DNA of 61,025 bases from JAVJRN01 sp040218415 (GCA_040218415.1 JAVJRN010000068.1:1-61025), one strand, 5' to 3'; counted from the stretch's first letter, positions 26,962 through 36,284 are shown. Translations and numbers: made by a program. The notes: generated by a model from the letters alone, not told the origin.

Positions 26962-29900
26962 TTAAAATGAATTCACTTTTATCGTTATTTCACTAATCCC
27001 TGATTCCAATCTGATAGATCCAAAAGCAGGGTTAATCTTCTCACCATTTACTGTTAGCACTTTTTCGGAAGAAGCTTCAATTACAAACTCACCGATCATA
27101 TTGGCCGGCAGTTCAATCGTATATTTTTGAAGCCTCCGCCCTAATCGCTCATAACTTGCTTTTATTTCTCCCCGAATAGTAGGCACCATCACTTCACTAT
27201 TGGAGAGATCTGCAAGCTGTGGTTTGATCGTAACAATGCCATATCCTGGTGTCTTCGGCTTGATCCCCCATAAACCCCGCGGAATGACATTTGCAGGGAC
27301 TGCTCCCCAAGCATGGTTCCAATCCTGATTATTTTTGTATTCATTGTCCCATGCCTCCATAGTGATGGTAGAGCCTTCCCTAATCATATTGTACCAACTT
27401 CTCTTTGATGTACTGGTCAATAATTCCAAAGCATAATCAGCCGCACCCGCATTATAAAGTCCATCCATCAAGTATTGCGCTCCATAGACACTACAAGCCA
27501 TCCCTCTCGATTTCACATATTCCACAACGGAATCCACATACTCATCTGGTACTAATCCGAAAGCAAGTGGCAACATATTGGCATGCAGAGCCGCATGATC
27601 TGTACCAATCCCATCTACATATATTCCCCGCTCTTGATCAAACATTTGCTCATTGATGGCCTTCTTTGCTTTGGCTGCTCGGAACTCAAAATCAAGAGCT
27701 TCCTGTGTTTTACCCATTATTTGAGCAAACTCAGCCATAATCCTCATGTTTTCATAGAAGAAAGAATTGATGACAGTATTGTATGTTTTGAAAACATACC
27801 CATCTCTTTCACCTTTAGTCTTACTTCGATTGAAATTTGCAGATGGCCAGTCAATAATGTCGGTTAGCGGCTTATTATATCCTTCCTTAAAACCGAGCTT
27901 GAGCATGAACTCATTTGTTACATTTTCAGAAGTGATTAAGCCATCCTCATTTGACAACTCATAAAGAGTCTTGTACTTCAAATCTTCATAATAGGCTTCA
28001 ATCAGCTCCTTATTACCTGTATACATGTAATCGGCATAGAACATCAAAGCCACATGTTGCTGCCATTCCGTAGGCCAAGTCGGATGCTCCATGAAGTACT
28101 CAATAGTCCTTCGCGCCATGGCAAATTCCCTATCCGTAGTGTAGTGACTGAGCTGATTCAAATAAGCATCTGCCTCATATGGAATTCGCTCACGCTCACC
28201 GTCGATATATAAACCTGCGAAAGTGGTTGCTTTGATAGAATACTTGCACAAGTCGTACACCTGATCAAGAATTTTATCTGAACTGGAAAAGTCACTTTTA
28301 CTCCCATCAAAATAATTGAAGTATGCCACCTGTGACACATCATTTTGCGCGATTTGACGCTGTGCATTCTCGATTTCACAGTACCTAAAAGGCATCAAAA
28401 CTGGAAAAGAATCTGGCAAAGCGATGGCCTTAGGGAGTGTATTCCGTTTATCCGGCTGAATCTCCAATTGATAACTCCGCTTTCCCGGCTTTACAGCTAC
28501 CATCAATTCCTGATACCTGACACTTCCCGGAGGATTTCTGTTGACCCTCCCATTGACTAAGTCCTCTCCTACTCTAATGATGAGTGTATCGCTTGTAGGG
28601 GAATCATATTCAAATTCCAGATTAGCAAAAGCAGCTTTCCCAAAGTCAATAAAGTAATTACCCTTTGAAGTTTCTTCCATGTTTGATGGTTTAATGATTT
28701 CCTTCTGAAAGAAATTCGGTGTGGTCAATTCTCCCTCACCCATTCCTAATTCAAATACCTGAGGCCTTGAGTAATTTCCCAGTCGATTATGTTCATCCCA
28801 CAACCGCACTTTCCAATAGTACTTGAGACCCGGTTTTAGTTTATTGCCATTATAGCTCACATTAATGGAGTTACTACCACTGATGCGTCCGCTGTTCCAG
28901 ACATCCCCTATATTGTTATTGATATTGCTCAATGAAGAAGATACCAAAACCTGATATGCCGACTGAAACCCTGCTGCATCAGGAACTCTCCAGCCAAACT
29001 CCGGTGTTTGATCACGTATCAAAACTCTGGATGGCTCCCTAATAAATTCTACTGAAAGCTCTGTAGGACCAGCCGTTGAGGCATCACTGAACTTTAACGC
29101 CAACTCGCCGGTCTTCTGGCGTAGATTATTAAGAACATCTTGATATTTCTTCTGCCCTGCAAGGTTCTTGATTTCTTTCGGATCCTTTTTTAAGCTGTAC
29201 AACTCCTCTAGTGACTTGTCATTGACATACCTCATGTATTTCCAATCCGCAGTGCGCACTCCTTCACTTGGAGGAATGTGTTCAAACTCCCAGAGATGCT
29301 CTATCAAAACCGTATCCCTGTCTATCGTGCTAACTTCGCCCTTCACCAATGCCATTAAACTTTTGCCTTGCCACTTTTGTGGTGGCTTTACATGGGCAAG
29401 GTCAGCGATAGTAGATGTCACATCAATATTTAGTGCCATCTCATCGATATCCTGATGTTTATTGACTCTCGGATCATAAACGATCAGAGGTACCCTTATG
29501 GAATTATCATACATCAACCATTTTCCTGCCATTTGTCTCTCGCCCAAAAAATAACCATTATCACCCATCACAATGATCACAGTGTTATCGGCCAATCCCT
29601 TGGCTTCTAGTTGTTTTCTGATTTTAGCAATTTCCATGTCCACACCAGCGATCATCCGGTAGTATCCTTTTACACTATGTTGGTACTTTTCTGGTGTATC
29701 ATATCGCCACGTCCATCTCAATCGATTAAAACCATCTCTTACTGCTTGAGGCAAAGCCTCAAAGTACTTGTCTTTCGATATAGCCGCAGGCGGAATTTCC
29801 ACATCCTGAAGGAGTGACGCGGTGGTATTTTGCCAGAAATACTGGTCAGGCGCTTTGTCATGTGCATGTGGTGCACTAAAACTTAAGGAAAGACAAAAAG

Positions 29901-30498
29901 GCTCATCCTGCTCTGCTTTCTCTATATAGTCTAAAGCTTTTTGGCCGGTATACCTGGTCAAATGAACCGTATCCTCTCCGATGGTCTTGTAAAAATAACC
30001 ACGCTTATCTGAGTACTGATTGTTCCGATCATAATCCTCGTACTCATTGAAAAGTGCTTCTTTTTGATCATAATTAACACCGAATTTTCCGTAAAAAGCT
30101 GTTTTATAACCCGCATCTCTAAGCATTTTAGGATAAGAGGTTTGCATGTACTCATCTTTAAGAGGACCACTTTGAAAAGTATAAGCATGGGTACGCTCGT
30201 GGAGTCCACTCAATATACTTGCTCTACTCGCTGCACAAATTGGAGTGGTCACTAAGGCGTTCCGGAAATACGTTCCTGATTTTGCAAGATTATCCATTTC
30301 AGGTGTGGTCACTAATTCATTCCCGGCATAACCCAAAGCATCCCAGCGTTGATCATCTGTTAAGATAAAAATAATATTGGGTCGTGTTTGCTCTGTTTGA
30401 GCTAGTGCTTCTACTCCAAATAGTAGAAACAGCATGGCAATTTTTAAAAATCGGATTATCATTATCAATGTCATTTTTTTAGACAACCTATCTATCAC
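26962..30498 (-). CDS. S1 sulfatase-GH78 alpha-L-rhamnosidase fusion
   Basis: The 1178-residue protein has a signal peptide ending EALA-Q34; starts at residues 1, 9 or 12 are possible. The sulfatase domain (about 38-475) has metal-binding Asp48-Asp49 in LTDDQR, the formylglycine site Cys88 in CAASR (a Cys-type C-x-A-x-R site) and GDNGYF. Residues about 490-1178 form a GH78 rhamnosidase: a fibronectin-like module (EFIREPSRVL, YYWKVRLWDEHNR), a jelly-roll, then the alpha/alpha barrel with Asp766 in DGERERIPYEAD. The chain would remove sulfate from rhamnose-sulfate and then cleave the rhamnosyl bond. From memory, an S1_25-GH78 fusion exists in the ulvan locus of Formosa agariphila. It appears to be the first gene of a long leftward operon; site S3 lies just upstream. 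Confidence 0.92.
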   Translation of the reverse strand: MIDRLSKKMTLIMIIRFLKIAMLFLLFGVEALAQTEQTRPNIIFILTDDQRWDALGYAGNELVTTPEMDNLAKSGTYFRNALVTTPICAASRASILSGLHERTHAYTFQSGPLKDEYMQTSYPKMLRDAGYKTAFYGKFGVNYDQKEALFNEYEDYDRNNQYSDKRGYFYKTIGEDTVHLTRYTGQKALDYIEKAEQDEPFCLSLSFSAPHAHDKAPDQYFWQNTTASLLQDVEIPPAAISKDKYFEALPQAVRDGFNRLRWTWRYDTPEKYQHSVKGYYRMIAGVDMEIAKIRKQLEAKGLADNTVIIVMGDNGYFLGERQMAGKWLMYDNSIRVPLIVYDPRVNKHQDIDEMALNIDVTSTIADLAHVKPPQKWQGKSLMALVKGEVSTIDRDTVLIEHLWEFEHIPPSEGVRTADWKYMRYVNDKSLEELYSLKKDPKEIKNLAGQKKYQDVLNNLRQKTGELALKFSDASTAGPTELSVEFIREPSRVLIRDQTPEFGWRVPDAAGFQSAYQVLVSSSLSNINNNIGDVWNSGRISGSNSINVSYNGNKLKPGLKYYWKVRLWDEHNRLGNYSRPQVFELGMGEGELTTPNFFQKEIIKPSNMEETSKGNYFIDFGKAAFANLEFEYDSPTSDTLIIRVGEDLVNGRVNRNPPGSVRYQELMVAVKPGKRSYQLEIQPDKRNTLPKAIALPDSFPVLMPFRYCEIENAQRQIAQNDVSQVAYFNYFDGSKSDFSSSDKILDQVYDLCKYSIKATTFAGLYIDGERERIPYEADAYLNQLSHYTTDREFAMARRTIEYFMEHPTWPTEWQQHVALMFYADYMYTGNKELIEAYYEDLKYKTLYELSNEDGLITSENVTNEFMLKLGFKEGYNKPLTDIIDWPSANFNRSKTKGERDGYVFKTYNTVINSFFYENMRIMAEFAQIMGKTQEALDFEFRAAKAKKAINEQMFDQERGIYVDGIGTDHAALHANMLPLAFGLVPDEYVDSVVEYVKSRGMACSVYGAQYLMDGLYNAGAADYALELLTSTSKRSWYNMIREGSTITMEAWDNEYKNNQDWNHAWGAVPANVIPRGLWGIKPKTPGYGIVTIKPQLADLSNSEVMVPTIRGEIKASYERLGRRLQKYTIELPANMIGEFVIEASSEKVLTVNGEKINPAFGSIRLESGISEITIKVNSF

Positions 30499-30542
30499 TT
30501 CTAGAATCGCTCAAGGATATCAATTAAAATGTAAGATCACTA

Positions 30543-30574
30543 TTCCAAGGATATGAAGGAGGTGTAATCGTCCA
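30543..30574 (+). promoter_or_regulatory. Candidate HTCS operator, half-conserved site S3
   Basis: Its right part, AGGTGTAATCGTCCA (30560-30574), matches 13 of 15 bases of the right half of S1 and S2; the left part is poorly kept. It lies 44 bases upstream of the sulfatase-GH78 start, in the space shared with the divergent lactonase gene, and could control both. Confidence 0.5.
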
Positions 30575-30805
30575 CCATAATGGTAAAATGGTATTACATA
30601 TGGCTTGAGGCTTGTTTCAATATCCATCTCAGCAAATATTTTAAATTTGCGATCCTATGTCTGTAGTTTTTTACCTTACTAGACGAAACGGGGATTGACT
30701 CTAATTTCCATAAAGTATGTAACCTTTTTTAGTTGGATTTATTCCTTAATTCAGAAGTGCATATTCAAAACTTTCATTCTGATAATTTTACCGTATCTTC
30801 ATCCT

Positions 30806-31819
30806 ATGAGAAATATTTACTATTTATTGTTGTCCATTTGCCTAGCCTCTCAATTTTCATGTTCTCAAAATACTAAAGAAAAAAATGTGAGTAAGGAATT
30901 TAAAACCATAGGAAGTATTGAAATCCTTAATGATCAATTGCAGGAGGTAATCAACACCAATGCCAAAATTGAGATTTTAGCTACAGGTTTTTCTTGGTCT
31001 GAAGGCCCTGTATGGCTACCAAAAGAACAAAAGCTGCTTTTCAGCGACGTTCCCAAAAATACAGTCTACAGCTGGTCAGAAACTGATAGTATTACAACTT
31101 ATTTAAACCCTTCAGGATACACAGGTAGTGAATCTTGGAGAGAAGGCTCCAATGGCCTCATTTTGAATAAAGAAAATGAACTCGTTTTATGTCAACATGG
31201 TAATAGGCAATTGGCAAAAATGAATAGCACATTAGGAAATCCAAAAGTTGACTTCACATCTCTTGCAGATAATTATGAAGGAAAAAAATTCAATAGCCCG
31301 AATGATGTCGTGCAACATTCGAATGGCACCTATTTCTTCACCGACCCTCCTTATGGTTTAACGGAAGATGATACCAAGGAGCTCGATTTTCAGGGCGTTT
31401 ACAAACTTGAAGGGGATGACGTTACGTTATTGATTGATAGTTTAACCCGACCTAATGGCATTGCGCTATCTCCCGATCAAAAAACGCTTTATGTAGCGCA
31501 ATCTGACCCAAAAGCGGCTAGGTATTACACTTACTCCCTTGATGAAAATAATAACATTATTGATGGCAAAATTTTATTGGACGTCACTCCTCTTCTTGAG
31601 AATAAAGAAAACAAAGGCCTCCCAGATGGCTTGAAAGTAGATGAAAACGGAAACATATTTGCCACAGGCCCAGGAGGCGTATTAATTCTCAACCCTCAAG
31701 GAGTACACCTAGGTACGATTAGAACAGAACGTGCGACTGCAAACTGCGCATTTAATGAAGATAAAACTGTGCTGTTTATGACCGCTCACGAACATTTGAT
31801 GCGGATTGTTTTTAAATGA
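30806..31819 (+). CDS. SMP-30/gluconolactonase-family lipoprotein
   Basis: The chosen start at 30806 gives a lipoprotein leader MRNIYYLLLSICLASQFSC with cysteine at the lipobox; a longer frame from 30695 would add 37 hydrophobic residues and bury this signal. The mature protein is a six-bladed SMP-30-like propeller with WSEGPVWLP, FSDVPKN, GSNGLIL, FNSPNDVV, FTDPPYGL, RPNGIALSPD and LPDGLKVDENGN, which include the metal-binding Glu, Asn and Asp. It hydrolyses sugar lactones such as those made when a dehydrogenase oxidises C1. In this locus it may act on rhamnono- or uronolactone. It is divergent from the sulfatase-GH78 gene and overlaps the next gene by 4 bases. Confidence 0.88.
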   Translation: MRNIYYLLLSICLASQFSCSQNTKEKNVSKEFKTIGSIEILNDQLQEVINTNAKIEILATGFSWSEGPVWLPKEQKLLFSDVPKNTVYSWSETDSITTYLNPSGYTGSESWREGSNGLILNKENELVLCQHGNRQLAKMNSTLGNPKVDFTSLADNYEGKKFNSPNDVVQHSNGTYFFTDPPYGLTEDDTKELDFQGVYKLEGDDVTLLIDSLTRPNGIALSPDQKTLYVAQSDPKAARYYTYSLDENNNIIDGKILLDVTPLLENKENKGLPDGLKVDENGNIFATGPGGVLILNPQGVHLGTIRTERATANCAFNEDKTVLFMTAHEHLMRIVFK

Positions 31820-32517
31820 AAACTTGTATCTTTTTCACCTGTCTTCTTTTGTCTATACAAGCTATTGATGGTCAGTCATTTGAAAATATAAAACTGAACA
31901 ACGGGACAACCCTGTCTTATTTAATAGAAACAACTGAAATTTCTGCCGACGAAACTAGTAATTTGGTAGTTGCGCTGCATTGGGGATGGGAAAGATCGAA
32001 ACCTGTATCAGATACGCATGTCATCGACTTCCATGAAAAATTCGCCAAAAAAGCTGTTAAACTGGAAAACACCTATCTCGTATCTGTCAAATGTCCTTAT
32101 TCAAGATGGGACAATGACTTGTCTGTAAAAGCAATAGATGAGTTACTAGAAAAACTATTAGAAAAATATGAAATTGACGAATCTTCCATGGCGCTAATGG
32201 GATATAGCGCTGGTGGAATTGGCTGCTGGTATTACTTACAAAGAAACCCTAATAATATATTCAAATTGGTGATTCCAATTGCCGCCCGTCAGCCTAATGA
32301 AACTTTTAATTTAGAAAATCAAAGCATTGCTATTATCCATGGATCTAGCGATGAGTATGTGGACATAAAGAATATCCGTCAGTTCTTTTCAGTGCTCAAA
32401 GAAGTAAATCCGAATGCGAACCTCATTGTGGCTCCAGGTGCCGGACATATGAATTTCTCTGAATATGCCTCAAGAGCAAGTAATATTTTATCTAGCCTTG
32501 ACTACAAATACCAATAA
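31816..32517 (+). CDS. Secreted alpha/beta-hydrolase (esterase/phospholipase-like)
   Basis: The 233-residue protein has a signal peptide ending AIDG-Q20 and a single alpha/beta-hydrolase domain with nucleophile motif GYSAGG, an HGSSDEYV acid region and the final histidine in GAGHMNF. VVALHWGWERS forms the oxyanion side. It resembles small carboxylesterases and depolymerase-like enzymes. Start ATG overlaps the lactonase stop (ATGA), so the pair is translationally coupled. It may remove acyl groups from imported glycan, but no substrate can be read from sequence. A terminator overlaps its stop codon. Confidence 0.82.
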   Translation: MKTCIFFTCLLLSIQAIDGQSFENIKLNNGTTLSYLIETTEISADETSNLVVALHWGWERSKPVSDTHVIDFHEKFAKKAVKLENTYLVSVKCPYSRWDNDLSVKAIDELLEKLLEKYEIDESSMALMGYSAGGIGCWYYLQRNPNNIFKLVIPIAARQPNETFNLENQSIAIIHGSSDEYVDIKNIRQFFSVLKEVNPNANLIVAPGAGHMNFSEYASRASNILSSLDYKYQ

Positions 32518-32545
32518 AAAAGCCTCTTCAAAAAGAGGCTTTTTT
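32516..32545. terminator. Bidirectional terminator between convergent genes
   Basis: The stem AAAAAAGCCTCTT (32516-32528) pairs perfectly with AAGAGGCTTTTTT (32533-32545) around CAAA. A and T tracts on both sides let it stop the esterase transcript and the leftward small-protein transcript. It marks the right boundary of the sugar locus. Confidence 0.85.
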
Positions 32546-32581
32546 AGATAAATAAATATTTTTAGTTACCTAAAGTTGTAT

Positions 32582-32872
32582 TTATTCCGCTTCTTTATCG
32601 GCTTCTTTTGATTCTGGTTCTTTTTCCACCGTCTCTTTTATCTCCTCAGTTACTTCAGCCTTTTCTGCCTTTTTACTTTTCGGAGCATCCTCTTTTACGG
32701 TTGATTTTACTTCTTTTGCGGCTTCTTTGTTAGCAGCAAATTCTGCTTTAATCGCCTCAATATCAACATTTTTAATTGTAGGAAGAGTATTCAATCTTTT
32801 TATTGTAGCAACCCTAGCTTTAGCTCTGGATTTATTCTTTCTTCCTTTTCTTTCTAGTCTGGTAACAGCCAT
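32582..32872 (-). CDS. Small charged protein, basic N-half and acidic C-half
   Basis: The 96-residue protein starts MAVTRLERKGRKNKSRAKAR, strongly basic like a ribosomal protein, continues with RLNTLPTIKNVDIEAIKAEFAANK, and ends in a Glu/Lys-rich low-complexity tail. No signal peptide or membrane segment. The clear split between an ordered basic part and a variable acidic tail suggests an RNA- or ribosome-binding protein. It is divergent from hisS with 68 bases between the starts. I recall that Bacteroidota ribosomes hold an extra protein, bL38, but I cannot confirm identity. Function otherwise unknown. Confidence 0.75.
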   Translation of the reverse strand: MAVTRLERKGRKNKSRAKARVATIKRLNTLPTIKNVDIEAIKAEFAANKEAAKEVKSTVKEDAPKSKKAEKAEVTEEIKETVEKEPESKEADKEAE

Positions 32873-32940
32873 TTTCTGATCATTTCTTTTAAACGAGGTG
32901 CAAATTTAGGTGTTTAGTTAGATTTGTGCAAAATTTATAT

Positions 32941-34299
32941 ATGTCTTCTAACAAACCAACAATTCCAAAAGGCACACGAGATTTCGGTCCAAGAGAAATG
33001 GCCAAGAGAAATCACATAGTGAATGTCATAAAAAATCAATTTGAACTCTTTGGTTTTTCGGAAATTCAAACACCTACGATGGAAAATCTGAGCGTATTGA
33101 CTGGTAAGTACGGTGACGAAGGTGATCAGCTTATTTTCAAGATTTTAAATTCTGGTGACTATTTAAAAAAGGTCGATAAGAACCATGAGTTTAACAGCAA
33201 ATCTATTTTATCTAAAATCTCAGAAAAAGGGCTTAGATATGACTTGACTGTTCCTTTTGCTCGATTTGTCGTACAGAACCAAAATGACATAGCTTTTCCA
33301 TTCAGACGATTCCAAATACAGCCTGTTTGGCGAGCAGATAGGCCACAGAAAGGAAGATATAGAGAGTTTTATCAATGTGATGCTGATATTATTGGTTCAA
33401 ATTCAATCATTAATGAAGTAGAACTTGCGCAGCTTATTCATGGTGTATTCGAAAACCTGCGGTACAAAAATTTTATTCTTAAAATCAATCACCGAGAAGT
33501 ACTTTTTGCTATCGCAAAATATGTCAAACTTGAAAGTCAGGAAATTTCGTTTGCTACAATCATTGATAAACTTGACAAGGTAGCCCAAGAAGTTGTGGAA
33601 GCTGAATTGATTCAGTTGGGCGCTGATGAGCATAAACTGAATGACTACTTTAACTTAATCAAAGAGAAAAACAATCCTGAAACGCTGTTATCAAAATTAA
33701 ATCAGCTCATACCTGAAAATAAAGGAGTCGAGGATTTGAAGATGTTCTTTGATCGTTCTAAAGGGTTGATCGATGATCCAAAAATAGAACTTGACTTTAG
33801 TCTTGCAAGAGGTCTCTCCTACTATACAGGTATGATTTTCGAGGTAAAAGCTACCGATGTAAATATCGGAAGTATCTGTGGTGGTGGACGATATGACAAC
33901 CTTACTGGGGTATTTGGTTTATCAGATATTTCTGGGGTTGGAATATCCTTTGGATTAGATAGGATCAATGATGTCTTAAAAGAAAAAAACCTTTTCCCGG
34001 ATTTATTAGGTGATGAATTACATGTGATGATCGGCCATTTTGATGAAGAATCACTCAATCATGGCGTTTCAATTATGAACGAATTACGGCGAGCAGGTAT
34101 CAGGGTATTAATCTATCCCGATATTGCAAAAATAAAAAAGCAGCTTACTTATGCCAATAAGATTTCGGCTCAACATACGCTACTCATTGGGTCAGAGGAA
34201 ATGGCTAAAAAGAAGTACACGATTAAAAACATGAAAAGTGGAAATCAACAAGTGCTTTCTATTGTTGAAATAATTAAGTATCTAAAACTTACGAATTGA
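32941..34299 (+). CDS. hisS: Histidyl-tRNA synthetase
   Basis: This class II aminoacyl-tRNA synthetase joins histidine to tRNA-His in the cytoplasm. It has motif 1 region KGTRDFGP, motif 2 region RYDLTVPFARFV with FRRFQIQPVWRADRPQKGRYREFYQCD, the histidine-specific ARGLSYYTGMIFEV and GGGRYDNL, and a C-terminal anticodon-binding domain (about 360-452). The ATG at 32941 is preferred because the protein then begins MSSNKPTIPKGTRDF, as in relatives; a GTG at 32926 would add five residues. Length of about 452 residues is normal. Confidence 0.97.
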   Translation: MSSNKPTIPKGTRDFGPREMAKRNHIVNVIKNQFELFGFSEIQTPTMENLSVLTGKYGDEGDQLIFKILNSGDYLKKVDKNHEFNSKSILSKISEKGLRYDLTVPFARFVVQNQNDIAFPFRRFQIQPVWRADRPQKGRYREFYQCDADIIGSNSIINEVELAQLIHGVFENLRYKNFILKINHREVLFAIAKYVKLESQEISFATIIDKLDKVAQEVVEAELIQLGADEHKLNDYFNLIKEKNNPETLLSKLNQLIPENKGVEDLKMFFDRSKGLIDDPKIELDFSLARGLSYYTGMIFEVKATDVNIGSICGGGRYDNLTGVFGLSDISGVGISFGLDRINDVLKEKNLFPDLLGDELHVMIGHFDEESLNHGVSIMNELRRAGIRVLIYPDIAKIKKQLTYANKISAQHTLLIGSEEMAKKKYTIKNMKSGNQQVLSIVEIIKYLKLTN

Positions 34300-34329
34300 T
34301 AAAACACGGCGTTCTCTTTATTAATTAAC

Positions 34330-35940
34330 ATGGTATTGAGAAACTACATATCTATCTTTTTTCTATTTGGACTAGTGAACATACAAGCTCAGGTGGTTAG
34401 TAATTTAGGTAGATTTTCTATTGAATATGACCAAGGCTGCAACCCATCAACAGTGCATATCACAAGACTCGACACTTTCGGGAATGTCAGCAGGCAATAT
34501 TTTTTTGGCGCTGACAATGCGGGTATTCTGGATACATTTTACACCTATAATAATCCAGGAAAATACGAAATAGTGCAATTTGTTGGTGAGGATGTAGAAC
34601 CAAAATCGGACACCCTTATTTTCACCATTTTGGACTCACCTATTCCTATTTTTGATCTTTTCAATTGTAGTGACTCCACTTTTAATATATCATTATCTAG
34701 TAATAATTATGACTATTATAATCTGACGACCACTGACACCAGCATCACCACCGAACCAACAGCAATTAGCCTATTAAGGCAAACAGCCGCTACAATTAAT
34801 GTTAAAGGTTTTTTCAATGAAGCTTTTAACGATGGCTGTCCTTCAGTGACTAAGAGCATACCTGATCATAAAATATATACGGAACCACGTATCGACAGCT
34901 TGTCACTAGTTGAGGCTTGTAAAAATCAATTTCTTTTTTCTTTAAATGGGGATTTTGATGAATTCACTAAGTATAGGTTGAGTTATTCGCTGGATAGTGC
35001 CTCAGCTTTCAAGAATTTCTATGAAGGAGCCGTAACAGATAGTTTTTCAACTTTAATTCCGCTTGAAAATAGTGAGTTTAATGACTTTTGTATTTTAGTT
35101 GAAGTCTTGAATGCGTGCTCATTTACGGTAGAAAATAAGAAAGAAACTTGCACCATTCCACGGAAACATATCAACGATTTGGAAAAAATATATGCTTCGT
35201 ATTCAGGCGAAAACATTGTCTTAGAACTACCCGACTCAGAATGGACTTATGTGATTGCTAGGTCAGCAAATAAAGGAGAAATGCATTTTCTGGATAGCGT
35301 AAGAACCCGTTTTTTGGATACGAATATTTTTGGTCAAAGAAAATATGAATATCAAATTGAAAAAATAGATACTTGCACCAATACACTTTGGTCTGTAAAT
35401 ATCGCTCCCCCATTCCAAACCATAATAAGTAAGAATACTGAGGAAAACATTTTATTTACCGAACAAAGTCGGCCACTATTTTCTGGCAGTTTAGTTGATT
35501 CAATTACCCTAATATACAATAGCGATAGCACAGGTTTTGTAAACACCCCCTATTCCAAGAATATTATCCTCGATGCTAGTCTTGGAGAAATTCAAAGTTT
35601 TCGCCAAGAGTATGTGACTGGTTCAAATAAATCCATATATTCAAATGAATTAAAAAGCACATTTAAGTTCAAGGTAAACGCGCCTAATGCTTTTACACCA
35701 AATAATGATGGGCTAAATGATGTCTTTCTTTTTTATGGATTGCCTCAGCTAGATGGCACGCTGTTCATATTTGATCGCTGGGGAAGGAATATTTACAAAT
35801 CAAATCAACCAGATAGTGGTTGGAATGGCTATGCTGAAAATGAAATAGCTCCTGCTGGTACTTATCGATATAAGATTCAATTTGTAATTGATGGTCAGAT
35901 TCAAGAGCAAGTAGGTAGCTTTGTGTTGATTATAAAATAA
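34330..35940 (+). CDS. Secreted protein with CHU_C (gliding-motility-type, T9SS type B) C-terminal domain
   Basis: The 536-residue protein has a signal peptide ending NIQAQ, a long region of Ig/PKD-like beta segments (about 25-440) without catalytic motifs, and a C-terminal CHU_C domain (about 450-536) with NAFTPNNDGLNDVF, FDRWGRNIY, WNGYAENEIAPAGTYRY. Domains of this kind direct export by T9SS and surface attachment. It follows hisS by 30 bases and precedes ybaB by 11, so it is part of a core operon. Its role may be adhesion or cell-surface structure. Confidence 0.85.
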   Translation: MVLRNYISIFFLFGLVNIQAQVVSNLGRFSIEYDQGCNPSTVHITRLDTFGNVSRQYFFGADNAGILDTFYTYNNPGKYEIVQFVGEDVEPKSDTLIFTILDSPIPIFDLFNCSDSTFNISLSSNNYDYYNLTTTDTSITTEPTAISLLRQTAATINVKGFFNEAFNDGCPSVTKSIPDHKIYTEPRIDSLSLVEACKNQFLFSLNGDFDEFTKYRLSYSLDSASAFKNFYEGAVTDSFSTLIPLENSEFNDFCILVEVLNACSFTVENKKETCTIPRKHINDLEKIYASYSGENIVLELPDSEWTYVIARSANKGEMHFLDSVRTRFLDTNIFGQRKYEYQIEKIDTCTNTLWSVNIAPPFQTIISKNTEENILFTEQSRPLFSGSLVDSITLIYNSDSTGFVNTPYSKNIILDASLGEIQSFRQEYVTGSNKSIYSNELKSTFKFKVNAPNAFTPNNDGLNDVFLFYGLPQLDGTLFIFDRWGRNIYKSNQPDSGWNGYAENEIAPAGTYRYKIQFVIDGQIQEQVGSFVLIIK

Positions 35941-35951
35941 AATCTACATTT

Positions 35952-36284
35952 ATGTTCGACATGATGAAAATGATGGGACAGCTTAAAGATGTTCAAGCAA
36001 AAATGAAAGCTGCCCAAGAGGAATTAAAAGACATTAAAGCGAGTGGTGAGTCTGGAGCTGGAATGGTCACGGCTGAAGTAAATGGCTTAAAAGAGATTAT
36101 TAATCTTCAAATTGACGAATCAATTATCAATCAGGATGATGCTGAGATGATGAAAGATTTAGTTGTAGCTGCTGTAAATAAAGCAATGAAAGAAGTAGAT
36201 ATTAAATCTAAGGAGCACATGAAAAGTGCTACTCAAGGAATGATTCCAAATATTCCAGGATTCGATCTCAATAACATGATGTGA
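35952..36284 (+). CDS. ybaB: YbaB/EbfC nucleoid-associated protein
   Basis: A 110-residue alpha-beta-alpha DNA-binding protein that dimerises like tweezers. Visible features are the Met-rich start (MFDMMKMMGQLKDVQAKM), GMVTAEVNGL, and NLQIDESIIN with a helical VVAAVNKAMKEV near the end. It binds DNA broadly and shapes the nucleoid. It shares one base with the next gene (TGATG). Confidence 0.93.
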   Translation: MFDMMKMMGQLKDVQAKMKAAQEELKDIKASGESGAGMVTAEVNGLKEIINLQIDESIINQDDAEMMKDLVVAAVNKAMKEVDIKSKEHMKSATQGMIPNIPGFDLNNMM

